A stretch of DNA of 64,000 nt from Pelomyxa schiedti (taxonomy: Eukaryota; Evosea; Pelobiontida; Pelomyxidae), in contig JAHLWZ010000113.1 in NCBI GenBank assembly GCA_020536535.1, positions 1 through 64,000 on the forward strand, given 5' to 3'. The notes under the pieces were generated by a model. It saw only the letters and a list, made by a program, of their open reading frames with translations, ran no database searches and was not told where the DNA came from. Shown one piece after another: positions 1 to 10,538 of this stretch (its first letter is position 1; each line of letters starts with the position of its first letter). Made by a program: the position numbers and the translations under genes.

Positions 1-8
1 CAACACAA

Positions 9-2321
9 TCATCTCTTCAAACCACCAGTTGTAGCAGTGGCTCTCAATGTTGTAGTTGATGTTGATGATGCATAAGCAGAGGTTGCTCTCAATGTTGTAG
101 TAGAAGCCAGGCTGTTTTTAGTTGAAAATGTGGGCCCTCTAGGAGTGCCAGAGACTCTGAGGAGTTTGGCCTTGTTGCGTGTGAAGTGGGTTGGTGGTTT
201 GACAGCAACAAGGCGCACTTCCCATTCCTCCTCGAGTTTCTTCTCTACTTCCCGTTGCGCTTGTGCCTCCAGAAGCCGTTCCCGCGCTCGTTCTTTGCGC
301 TCTTCCTGCCAGGCTTGTATCAACCGGTCTCGCTCTTTCTGTGCGGAAATTTTGTCTTGTAGCCACCTGTGGTTTGATTTTAGAATCGGTAAGAAAAGGA
401 AAAGAACCCCGTACTTGGTATAAGCATCCCCAGTGGATGATGAATTTGATGGAATCGGAGGGTTATCAACAACCTGTCATAGTGAGAAATATATTTTGAA
501 GGTTGGGGGAAGTACCGTTGTGGTTTTTACATTAGCGGTTTTAGGAACTGTCGAGGGAGTGGTGCGGGTTTGAGGTGGATGGGGTGGTTTAGTGTTAGAT
601 GGTTTCGCGCTGGCTTTGATGCAGGGTTGAGCGTTTGTATCTGTACAAGGAGGTGAAGGCAACTCGGTGTTCGATGGCGGCTTCTTTTGTGTCACAGCAA
701 CTGGTTCACTCTGTTTGAAAGTGCTCACTTTCATGCTGGGAAGTGGTTTTTTGTCCTTGGTTGTGTTGGTGGCTCCTGTTTTTGGGTCGGGTCTACTTTT
801 TTGGGTGTTATTTACTGTCGTGTCCAACTTTGGTGGGAGGGGCTGCTTTTTGCTGACTTTGATTGGTTCTGGGGTATTCACATTTTTGTCTTTCGTTTTG
901 GGAGCTGGGGTGGTTACTGAAAATTTCGGGAGAGCAGGTTTAGTAGTGTTTTGAACTGGGCAGGATGCTGTGTTGCTCGTTGGTTGCGGAATATTTTTAG
1001 ATCGAGCAGGCGAAGAATTCCTTCTTACAGTAGCCGATTTGTCTGTCACAGTTGTTGTGGTTGTGGATACCTTAACGTTGCTAACCTTGGTTGATTTGGA
1101 CTTCCCCGCGATAGACAAAGATACTTGACTGCCAGGTTGAGGGGAAGAGGAAACCGGAGAAGATTTCTTTGTATTCTGCTTCACGGCAACTTTGCCTCTT
1201 ACTGGTGACGCCATCTTGCTAGCAGGCTTTATTTGATTCTGTGGTTTCCCCACAGGTTTGGTATGCGAAATTTTTACATCTTGTTCTGAGTGATCAACAG
1301 AGTCAAAATCCTTCGCATCGTAGGAAGAAGACACATCAACTTTCACTTGGTCATCTGTTGTGGCATCTTTGAGTTCTTCAGTGAGATTTGGTGCCTCTGT
1401 TAATTTAATGGCATTATGGTGGGGTGAATCAAAAATTACAACTGTGTTGTCATCATGGTGGAACTTGGTTGCAACTGGAATCATATCTTCACCCAGTATA
1501 CACAAACCATCATCATCTATGTCTTCAAAGGGAGCCAGTTGCGAGTCCCCAGGATCTGAAGAGTGCACTTCCGGCTTGTTCTCAGATTCTGTAGCATCAA
1601 TACCATCACTTGTAGTTACAGCAACTAGCATGGCCTCATCACGTTTCTCGGATTTAATCAGTAGGTCTTCAACGACTTGTTGGGTGCTGGAATCTGCAGT
1701 CAAAGTTGGCCCGGTTGTGAGAGAATCAAGTCCAGGGGTTGGCAACTTGTCCTCTTTGATTACAGCGGCATTAGGGGGCTCAAGTTGGTCCCCCAGGTGA
1801 GGCGTAGAGACATTGGCATCAACCGGCACATCGGCAGGAGAAATTTCTTGGGACTTGGAATCAGAACCTTCCTCGACAATTGTTCCCAAGGAGCTTTCAC
1901 GCTTCTGATGGTCCTTATCATGGGTTTTGGTTTGTGCAGTAGTCTGCTTCTGTGAATCGTATATCTCGGAAAACGTGTCCACACTCAAAGTAGCGGCTCC
2001 GTCGAACAGCACCACACCCTGGGTCTCCGGCGGCTTGTTCTTAAAACTATTATGGGTGTTACTGTTGGCGTCGTTACGTGTTCTGCCGTGCTCGTCGCCC
2101 TTTTCAGAACCAACAACCTCGTCGACGACAGGTTTACGGCCAGACGACTGCTTCGCGAAACGCATGGAGGTAGTAGTTGATGTGACTGTCGAATTATGGG
2201 AGGTAACCACAGTCGAAGCAGCTGGGCCGTCACTGCTGCCGTTCATTGTTGGTTTCAGTTGATTCTTGTTTTTACGAAAATATTTCCTGTAACGATGGTC
2301 CAAGATGATCCCCTTACACAT
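9..2321 (-). CDS. Disordered Ser/Thr/Pro/Lys-rich protein with charged coiled coil
   Basis: Three exons read leftwards: 2321-516, 473-415 and 366-9. The two introns (515-474 and 414-367) are GT-AG, 42 and 48 nt, and both keep frame. The product is about 740 residues with no recognisable catalytic domain. The first 250 residues are acidic and Asp/Glu/Ser/Thr-rich. The middle is basic and rich in Pro, Lys, Ser and Thr (many KPxxP and TTT runs), as in microtubule- or nucleic-acid-associated disordered proteins. Exon 3 opens with a strongly charged helix (WLQDKISAQKERDRL, then EERKERARERL) that should form a coiled coil. The C-terminus contains two copies of a TTLRAT motif. The stop at 9-11 is the first in frame, but an intron there cannot be excluded because the window ends. 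I do not recognise the family. The start could be ATG 2321 or the ATG about 25 codons downstream. Confidence 0.6.
24..110. repeat. Short degenerate tandem repeat in coding sequence
   Basis: An identical 16-nt block lies at 41-56 and 86-101, a 45-nt spacing that keeps the reading frame. It encodes the repeated TTLRAT motif at the C-terminus of the minus-strand protein. Confidence 0.6.
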
Positions 2322-2790
2322 TCTGGGTTCTGATTCTGAAGGATCATGGACACACTCTTTTCAACACAAGATAGTGGTGTAAGCTGGATAGAAAAGGGTG
2401 TTGGCAAAGCAGGAGGCACCCAACCTGGAAGGCACCAACCTGGCGATAGATTAGACAGATAGTTCCGTCGGCTCTGACGTCAAGACACCCCTCAATTCAC
2501 CCAATAGACCAAGGCAACCTTGTTACTTGAGCATCGCTTTGACACCCAGTCTTTCTACAAGTGTCTACACCGTGAAACTTCAACAAGATAACCTGGAGGT
2601 CCTTTTCGGGGTCCTGACAAAGGGTGCGCTAGTATACTTTTCCAAGTTGGCAACTTTATGACAGACTTGGTAACTTAGGGAACTTTTTGTCGCCGAGCTC
2701 CGGCGCACAGAAATGTTTGCGATTCTCCAAAAATGAGTTTTCATTTCAAACATTTTAAAAAACCAAGAACACAAACCCCAACCAAATCCA
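2322..2790. promoter_or_regulatory. Divergent intergenic region, putative bidirectional promoter
   Basis: 469 bp separate the start of the minus-strand coiled-coil gene (2321) from the start of the plus-strand gene at 2791. No convincing RNA gene or repeat is visible. A minus-strand frame at 2580-3104 is antisense to the plus-strand gene and lacks any domain. Confidence 0.4.
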
Positions 2791-4302
2791 ATGCCAGGAA
2801 GAAAAAGGAAAGCCACAAGAGATGCCTCAGTGCCCAATGAAGATGATGCCACATGTGACGAACACGCAACAGGCCGCCGAGTCCCCAAGCAAAGTTCCAC
2901 CCAGACAACCAAGATGCGGAATTCAGCCCCGCTCAATCCCGCCGTTCCCAGCGGGCCCTCCAAGAACGCTGCCCCGGCGTCCCCAGGGGCCTCCACGACG
3001 GCGGTTGTATCTCCCCAGGCCTCGCCATCTCCCCCACGTGGAGGAGCCAAGAAGGCGTGCAAGAAGAGGACGGAGGTGAGGCTGCTGGAGACGCTCAACG
3101 ACACCTTTCCTTGTGAGCCGCACAGTGTGTCTGGGAACTCTCGGCGTGATTATGCTGGTAATGACTGGCTGAAACTGATAACGACGGACCCGGGCTTTCG
3201 CGAAATGATACAGGAGAAGCAGAGCAAACAAGCAAGCCTGAAGGTATATGTTCCTCGTGGACAGCAGGATAGGATAATGATTGGAACCGATGAGTGCATA
3301 TGTAGCATGAAGGCCAGGAGCAGAAACTGGGAGGATCCTCCCACAAAAGAAGACTGCAATCAATGGCGGGTACTCAAAACTAAACTTCCCAACCAGCACA
3401 TTAGTTTCGTCAGTATGTAATGAATGTTTCATTTTACCTTTGATAAAGAATTCGTACTAGGGGAAAACCCGGGGACTGGTGTCCTCCCATTCATCTACAT
3501 TATGAATACTAGCAAAGTAAGTGTCGGGGAACTGGTACTCAGGGTCTCTGAATTCAAGCTGGATGGAACTTGGGAGCAACAGTTTGTTGGTATCTACCAT
3601 TGCCCCAGATTAAGTGCGGTTTCTCACGTCATTCCAGAAGTGCCGCCACAGTTTAAAAGAAGAACTGAAGACTCGGAACCACACGTAGCGGACGATGAAA
3701 CTCTAAGTCCGGGTGAGGAACCAGTCCTTGATATGGAGTCACAACAATCCCCGGAACCATTACCAATCCAAGACGAAGCCGGAGTCCAACAACAAGAAGA
3801 TACTAGTGACATCAGGCCTATATCCGAGGTCTCACCTCCAATTTCAGAACCAATTCCGCTGCAACATCAACCGCAGACAGTGGTGTTTGATCCATTCGTG
3901 CCTGCAGTTGCAATTACGTCATCGGAGGAGGCCCACCCGGCTCTGATTGAAGGCGACACCGACGAGGCTGCCGCGGCTCGGATGAACGACTCAGAAAAGT
4001 CGTCGTGGAATAACAAAAATGGCAACGAAGTTGACGCACAACAAGAGGGATTTTGTGGTGCCGAACAGCCAGAGGGAACCGAAATTCGCGGCGAATTTCG
4101 GTGCACAAACGCTGGGGATCTCTTCAGTGGCGTGCCTGCAGTTGCTCCGCCGTTGACTTTTGCGGAGGGCATTGCCAACCAAAACGAGTGTGGTGCCCAA
4201 CCGCCAGTATGCTACTACGACGTGGGGGATTTCTTTGATCTGTTTGACGAACTGCATCCCCCGTTTGAAGGATACACTCCCACCAGCTTCTGGGAAGATT
4301 AG
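2791..4302 (+). CDS. Unrecognised basic/acidic protein, possible DNA-binding factor
   Basis: Two exons: 2791-3412 and about 3449-4302. The intron has a GTATGT donor at 3413, and the AAG acceptor at 3448 keeps frame; a TAG acceptor at 3460 is also in frame, so four residues are uncertain. The product is about 490 aa. It starts with an NLS-like cluster (MPGRKRKATR) and a Ser/Pro/Ala-rich linker. A folded-looking central segment of about 170 aa follows, from about residue 92, with VRLLETLNDTFP, NDWLKLITTDPGF, then a stretch with Cys and basic residues. The C-terminal 230 residues are acidic, Glu/Pro-rich and end in FFDLFDELHPPF, reminiscent of an acidic transactivation segment. NLS plus central domain plus acidic tail suggests a nuclear regulator, but this is inference; I recognise no named family. 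Confidence 0.6.
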
Positions 4303-4507
4303 CCACAGCAGTTTGCACTCTAAAGTAGACATAAATTAACACAAGAGCTGTACATTGTACTTTTCCTTTCCCTTTCTACAACATTGCATTTCATCAAATG
4401 GCTGCCGAAAGGGCGTTTGTAGCAACAACCACGCAACCACGGGTGTGTCCCGTAAACAAAGGAAATATGTCCCGAGCACTTTAAGAATGTCCCTGAGCAC
4501 TTTGAGA

Positions 4508-6424
4508 ATGACAACTGAGCCAGGAGGTGTTGTTGCCCAAGCGTCGTCCAAGGGGGAGGGGGCAAGCGACAGGATCGGCGTTGGTGACGTGGCAGTGGCT
4601 GGGCTCGGAGTTATGGGATGCAACTTGGCCTTGAACATACTGAGCCGGGGTTACGTCGTTTCGGTATGGAACCGGTCGCCTGATAGGACGAGGGCCTTTA
4701 TGAAACGCGCTGGTGACGTCAATGCAATTGTCTGCTGGTCCCCGGGTATTTTATACTTTTAGTTTGCTGTGCTACTGAATGTAGTAATGTTGAAGGAAGT
4801 AAGAGTGTGATGTTTATTACATCCATATGGAAAACAAACCTAACTCAGTTAACAGCTGCACTGTGTAAGTCACTAAAAACTCCTCGGAAAATTATAATGA
4901 TGGTGGTTGCTGGTTCTCCTGTTGATGGTGTGCCTTTTGCCATCATCGTTAAGTTCTTCAAACTCTAAATTGAATTTCTCCTGTAGACTTGATCAAAAGT
5001 CTCGTTGGTTATCTCTCACCTGGAGACGTTTTGATTGATGGCGGAAACTCACACTTTATGGACACAGAAAAGAGGCAGGAAGACCTTGCCAAACGTGGAA
5101 TTCTGTTTGTTGGAATGGGGGTTTCTGGTGGGGAGGACGGCGCTTTACATGGCCCCAGTATTATGCCAGGAGGTTCGGAGAAAGCTTGGCCACTGGTAAT
5201 TCTGTCTCTAACAACCCTGTCTTATCAACCAACAGGTATCAAAAATTCTCCAAGACTGTGCAGCCGTAGTTACAGAGGACAAAAGCAAACCTTGTTGTGA
5301 TTGGATTGGTCCTGGCGGAGCTGGGCATTTTGTCAAGATGGTACATAACGGAATAGAATATGGGGACATGCAACTTGTATGTCTTTAGAGTCGTTTTAGT
5401 TTCTTTTACCTTGACTCTCAGATTTGCGAGGCATACTGGCTCCTCAAGAATGTCGCCAACTTGGGCAATGATGAAATAGCAGATGTATTTTCAGAGTGGA
5501 ATAAAGGCGATCTGTCTAGTTACCTTATTGAGATAACAGCCCTCGTTCTTCGAGTTCGGGATCCTCAATCCAATGCGTATGTCGTGGATAGCATATTGGA
5601 CACGGCTGAGCAAAAGGGAACTGGGAGATGGACAGTTGCAGCAGCTTTAGAGGACAATGTACCTGTTACATTAATCGCAGAAGCAGTTTTTGCAAGGTGC
5701 AAAACTCTCACGACTTTGTTTTTCTTTTGCACTTATCGCGCAAAAAAAGGTTCGTTAGTGCACTCAAAGCTGAGCGTGTAGCTGCATCAAAATTATTTCC
5801 CGCCCCCCCACCTCTGCAGTTATTGGATAAAGGGAAGTTTGTTTCCAATGTCAGAGATGCATTATTTGCTTCAAGACTAGTTTCGTATGCGCAAGGCTTT
5901 TCATTGATGCGTTCTGCAGCAACGGTTTATCTCCTTTATGTATTATTCAGTTCTTTTAACCTTTGACCCAGCGATACAAGTGGAATCTCAACTATAATAC
6001 TATTGCTAATACCTGGCGTGGAGGTTGCATCATTCGCTCTCGTCTCCTCTCATCAATTTCAGCAGCCTTTTGCGCCAACCCCAACCTAACAAGCCTCCTC
6101 AGTGACACTGGAGAACCTGTATCCACAGAATCCGGCACCACATCACCACCGATAGGAGGACTAGCCGGAATTATTTCCAAGTGCCTAGAGGGATGGCGAT
6201 CCACTGTATGCCACTGCGTCAAAGCCGGAATTCCCAGCCCCGCAATGCAATCAGCCCTGTCATTCTTTGATGGATACCGGAGTGAGACCCTGCCAGCCAA
6301 CCTACTCCAGGCCCAAAGGGACTTCTTTGGAGCTCATACATTCGAGAGAGCCAGTGCCCCAGGAAAACACCAACACTTTGACTGGTCCAAAGCAAGTGTG
6401 AGTGACACTTCAAAATTCCCTTGA
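4508..6424 (+). CDS. gnd: 6-phosphogluconate dehydrogenase, decarboxylating
   Basis: Oxidises 6-phosphogluconate to ribulose 5-phosphate and CO2 with NADP+, in the oxidative pentose phosphate pathway (cytosol). About seven exons. The nucleotide-binding motif [15 protein letters not shown] opens the Rossmann fold. Then come [10 protein letters not shown] and [14 protein letters not shown], the substrate and catalytic segment [18 protein letters not shown] (catalytic Lys and Glu present), [17 protein letters not shown]-like [34 protein letters not shown], and the C-terminal [15 protein letters not shown] and [12 protein letters not shown]. Approximate introns are 4711-4795, 4928-4986, 5195-5235, 5378-5421, 5698-5750 and 5925-5970. 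Length matches the long-chain (about 480 aa) family. ATG 4508 is preferred; ATG 4487 is in frame just upstream. The frame stays open to 4355, but that extension does not look like a transit peptide. An AATAAA lies near 6511. Confidence 0.95.
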
Positions 6425-6533
6425 ATGAATTGTTGTTTGTGGTGGCTACTGAATTGGGAAGATAACTTTTTTTCCTTTTTGTTTGTTTTGGTTGTAGTGG
6501 TTGGGTGGGAAATAAAGAAAGGTCTTTCTTGGT

Positions 6534-8657
6534 CTATGAGCCGGAATCAGAATCATGAGAGTCACCAGAGTCGGGGGTGCGTGATCGAGCAGGAGGCATC
6601 TTGGATCGCCCAAGACAGATTTTGACCTTCCCCTTGCTCTTGGGTGGGGGGGAGGCACTGCCGCTGCCGCCGGAATCGCTGTCATTAGAGCTTGAAGCTC
6701 CATCTCCCTCATCACTGTAGGCACCTGAATCAGAGTCGGAGCCACTGGAGAAACCAAAGTCATCATCTGGGTTCGTTTGGGATTAGTGGAAGTCGTATGT
6801 TTGGTTTTGTTCTTGCCGTCTGCATCGCATTTCGCATGGAATGATGCCTTCTTGGCCATCACCTGTGTTGATTTACGGGACGCCTTCATCTCTGCCAGAA
6901 CCTTGTCTGCCCGGGTGATAAGTCTGTGTGGATTTAGGTCATAGGAGGGAATGGAATAAGCTCTACTTTGCAATGCGTCCAGTCTTATCTATTGCTGCTG
7001 TCGCCCTGAGAGAGGTAAGAAGGGCTTCCTTCATTGTTATGGCCTCCGCTTTATTGCCCCGAGTGAGTAGCTGTGATATCTCGGCATCCTACATCTTCTT
7101 AGAGTCTCAGATAGGGAAAAGAAGAGCTATACCATTGTGGCTGCATTTTGAATAGCAAGAGCAACTGTAACCTGTGGGTTTCTTTCCTGCATGAGACGTT
7201 TGTCCTCAGTAAACGTAATGTCAACTGAGCCGGTCATCTCGGCCAATGCACCTGCAAATTGTTTTATTAAACTAATCCATCTAAAGGAAACTAACCACTG
7301 GAGGTGCTTGTGTAAGCTAGAGTAAATTCAAGGATTTTGACCCCGGGGCTGGCCCTACTTGCAGTCTCAGAACCAAGCTCAAGTTGAAGAAGAATTTGTT
7401 TTGTGGAATCCTCGTGGAGATCACCAATCTGAATGCCAGATATCAGCTCCCTTTCATCTAATGGGAATTAGAAACTGCCTCCTGAACTGTTTGAGGCAGT
7501 GCGTACCATGTCCGAAAACTTTTGAAACAATGGCACCGTTCTTTCCTTGTACCTGAATTGTGGCTGAAGTTCCAATAGTTCCCAACAGGCCGTGGATGGC
7601 CTACAATATATGAGCTCTTTGAACAGGGAATTGAAAGGTATACCTTGGACATGGTGGCAGGAATACTTTTGCAATCCGCAATGAAAAAGTATTCACCTTT
7701 ACCTCCAGTAGAAATCCCTAATAGAGATTAAATGTGTTCATCAGTAAAAAAAAAGAAAATACCTTGCATTAAAGCTGTATTGACACCATCTCCTATCCCA
7801 AATGTAGTTGTGGTGATTCCTCTCCTCTCTAGCATCTCCTTTGCCTTGTCATGTAAACCATCAGGTGAATCCTCCCCATCTTTTTTGTTTTTCAGTAAAA
7901 GAAACGGGGGAAGTGGGGACGACCAGAGAATAACATCAACCGTTGCATTTTTGCGGCAACCGCTGTCCGCTCAGTAGGTTGTACGGAAATGCAGTTATAC
8001 CCAGCAATAAGGCCAGTCATAATGGATGTGCCACCAGAAGCTACTAAGTTTCGCACTCTTTCTTTGAGGGTCTCCTTTTGAGTAAGGTCTCCATTCTGGA
8101 ACACTGTTCGTGCTGTTGAATCATAAGTCACAAGGTGGATGGCATCAGTGGGTTCCCTAGTATTGAGGTGAAAAAGTTTATCAATAATCTAATTTAGAGA
8201 AATGCTCACAAGTGTTTGATGACTTTCTTCACAGCTCTCTTGGCATTTTTGATTCGTGGTCCTTGCTAAAGGAAATAAGAAAGGAAAATAACGAACTTTG
8301 GTTTAAGCACCATTGAGCCACTTCTGTCCACCACCTTTGTAAAGAAATTAGAGGAGAAAGAAACGAAAAAAACAGTCCACTGACCAAAGCAAGTTCCAAA
8401 GCAGGTCTTGCAATAACAACTTTTCCAGTGGCAACTTGCAGCAGCACCTTACGGCGGCGTTACTCCATGCACGATTGGCAACAACAAAGGGGAAGGAATA
8501 CAAAAAAAAGAAAAAAAAGAAAAAAAAAGAAAAGAAAAAAAGCAAGATAAACAAAGCGTCGTACCTCGATTTTATTTACAACACCACGTAGTGCATGGTT
8601 GTAGCCAGGAATAGGCGTTACGTGCACCAGTGGCTGACAGATCTCAACAGCCGCCAT
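6534..8657 (-). CDS. VWA-domain protein with intact MIDAS and acidic C-terminal tail
   Basis: About a dozen small exons give roughly 560 aa. The N-terminus (MAAVEICQPLVHVTPIPG, then VLLQVATGKVVIARPALEL) leads into a von Willebrand factor A domain. Its MIDAS motif is complete: DRSGSM (DxSxS), the Thr in ASGGTSIMTG, and the Asp of LFSDGEDSPDG. These normally coordinate a divalent cation for ligand binding. The layout resembles the cytosolic Ca-activated-channel-like/CoxE-type VWA proteins found in bacteria and protists. After the VWA domain come a beta-rich region (GDLHEDSTKQILLQL, EFTLAYTS), a helical region (QLLTRGNKAEAITMKEAL) and an Asp/Ser/Gly-rich tail. There is no signal peptide or membrane segment, so a cytosolic location is expected. 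The partner is unknown. The penultimate intron appears to be GC-AG (6816-6767). Confidence 0.85.
6767..6816 (-). other. Putative GC-AG intron in the VWA gene
   Basis: The reading frame changes between the Lys-rich helix and the Asp/Ser-rich tail. No GT lies between the last helix codons and the CCCAG acceptor at 6767. A GCAAGA donor at 6816 gives a 50-nt intron with an ACTAAT branch-like site and restores the acidic frame (ADDDDFGFSSGSD). Confidence 0.55.
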
Positions 8658-8898
8658 CCTTTGCCTCTCTGCTCTTGTCCTTTTTTAATTTTTGTAATCG
8701 ACTTTTGAGGAGCTGGCCCTTAAAAACCCATCAGCGAAATCCTCTTTAGGCAGGCAGATTTGTATGCGAACCGTTTTCTTTAGAACCAGTGGTTTTCAAG
8801 CGAACAACGAACAAACAGGCCTGTCGGCGAGACAATAACAAACGCGTTCGAAATGTGCATGTGTATGTATGCGAGTGCACACATTTTTAAAAATGTTG

Positions 8899-10340
8899 TT
8901 AGTCAAGAAGGCAAATGGATGACATTGCCAGGAAGAAGGTAAATGCTAGAACCCACTTTAAGAGGTGATCGCTTGGGACTGTGAATGACTCCAACAGTAA
9001 TTCGGCTGTGCTTATGTACAAAAAAGTTCCTATCTCGTGGTAAGTCTCATTGCTTAAAAAGCGAAATGAAAGGAATTTCTAGGATTAATTATACTTGCTT
9101 TGTATATTGAAGGGGTATCACCTGAGGCTATTGCATTCAAGGAACCTTGTACATAAAGCGCAGTACTGCCGTGCACAATGTTGTCGATAAGAGCACCGCA
9201 GAATACTCCACACGGGGTGATTAGAGAATAGATCACAATTAAAGCAACAATCAGAGCCAGCTTCCTTTTCTTTCCATCAGATGTCACACAGCTGACGGAG
9301 TCAACAGAATGGTCAGCAGAAACTCGGTGACAGTCATCACAATTATGACAGTGAGACCTACAAGCGCAGTCCGCACTCCAAGTAACAACAGGGGAAGAAG
9401 GTATATCCTCGGAGAGCACCGGCACTGGCTGTGGTGAACTAACAGCGGATACTTGCTTGAGTTTTGCCTGGACTTGAGGGTAGAGGCACAGCATCAGCCC
9501 GATAGTCAGTGCCCCTGATTCGGCCCACTTGTGTGCTATTATCGCTGCAGCTGTAGCACTGATGTCTCCGAAAGTATCCTGCACACCCATTGCCAGCCCC
9601 TCGATGAATGAATGAGCACTGCGCAAACCCGGAATTAGGATCAAAATAAATCAATTAAGGCAGCCAAACCTAAGTGCAACTGTGAGAACAATGCTCGAGA
9701 CAAGGGGCTTGGCGGGAGATCCGGGTTCACGTCCCCTTATTGGCTTGTATAGCAAGCTATCAGTCTCCGAGTTCTTTTGAGGTTCTACCCTTTGAACAGC
9801 ATGATAGGAACCATTCTCAATCTCCACACATTCTCTCTGCTCTTGGCTCTGGTGTTGCTGCGGTGCGCAAATTCTTTCAGCGAACATCACTCCAAAGAAG
9901 CCACATCCACACAGTGCAAGTGCTAGAGGGTATTTGCTAGTCCATACCTGACCTAACTGCCTTATTGCATCCAGAAGCATATGGCACAATCCTGCCTTGT
10001 TTGACATTACAATCACAATCACAATTCACTATCTCATTCTCCTCTCAACACCCCCTCGCGCACCCATAATGCATTTCCGCCGCATCCAGTCCCCTCCCCT
10101 CCCCTACAAAATCCAACGACAAACTAACAAATGCTAGGCCACTCGGCACAGTACAGAAACGAAATAGCTGTAACATACTGACAAGAACAATCCCCCGGCA
10201 GCCGCGTTGGCAACCGACATTATGCGCTCCGACCGGCCAAACCGTCGCAGCAGCAAGGGCACCAACCCTCCCATAAGTGTCTCGGCCCCAATCACCCCCG
10301 CGTACATGCACTTGGCCGCGATTGGAGTCATCCCGCCCAT
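8899..10340 (-). CDS. ZIP-family (SLC39) zinc/divalent metal transporter
   Basis: Moves Zn2+ or a related divalent cation into the cytosol. Four exons give about 380 aa. TM1-2: AGVIGAETLMGGLVPLLLRR and ANAAAGGLFLSAGLCHMLLD, the latter fitting the TM2 pattern with its His. TM3: YPLALALCGCGFFGVMF. A variable cytosolic loop follows. TM4 carries the family signature AHSFIEGLAMGVQ (HSxxEG) and TM5 carries AAIIAHKWAES (HKxxES); together these form the binuclear metal site. A loop of Cys and His (CACRSHCHNCDDCH) between TM5 and TM6 probably binds metal or senses it. TM6-8 follow, with the typical GTFLYISTAELL and the end at SSICLLD. Introns are in frame, including the one that joins VALS to AHSF. 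ATG 10340 is the first ATG of the exon. Which metal is carried cannot be read from sequence. Confidence 0.92.
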
Positions 10341-10538
10341 CGTCAAATGTGTAACTTAAAAAATCTCTCCCCGGCTACCTCCTTGACCCTGAGTGTAAGA
10401 TCTGCAAAACCAAAAACATCAACCAAGATGCGCGTGGTGCAGTGGAAATAGAAATTGAGAACACCTCTCCACACGTGATTTCCTTAAGAAAATCAAAAAA
10501 AGGCCATGTGGTTTTTTTCAATCCTTTTGTTTTGAGGT

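Noticed and set aside
4355-4507. N-terminal extension of 6-phosphogluconate dehydrogenase as an organelle transit peptide
   Set aside because: The extension begins only 53 bp after the previous stop, contains several Cys and His, and lacks a convincing amphipathic Arg/Ser-rich helix; ATG 4508 fits the family better.
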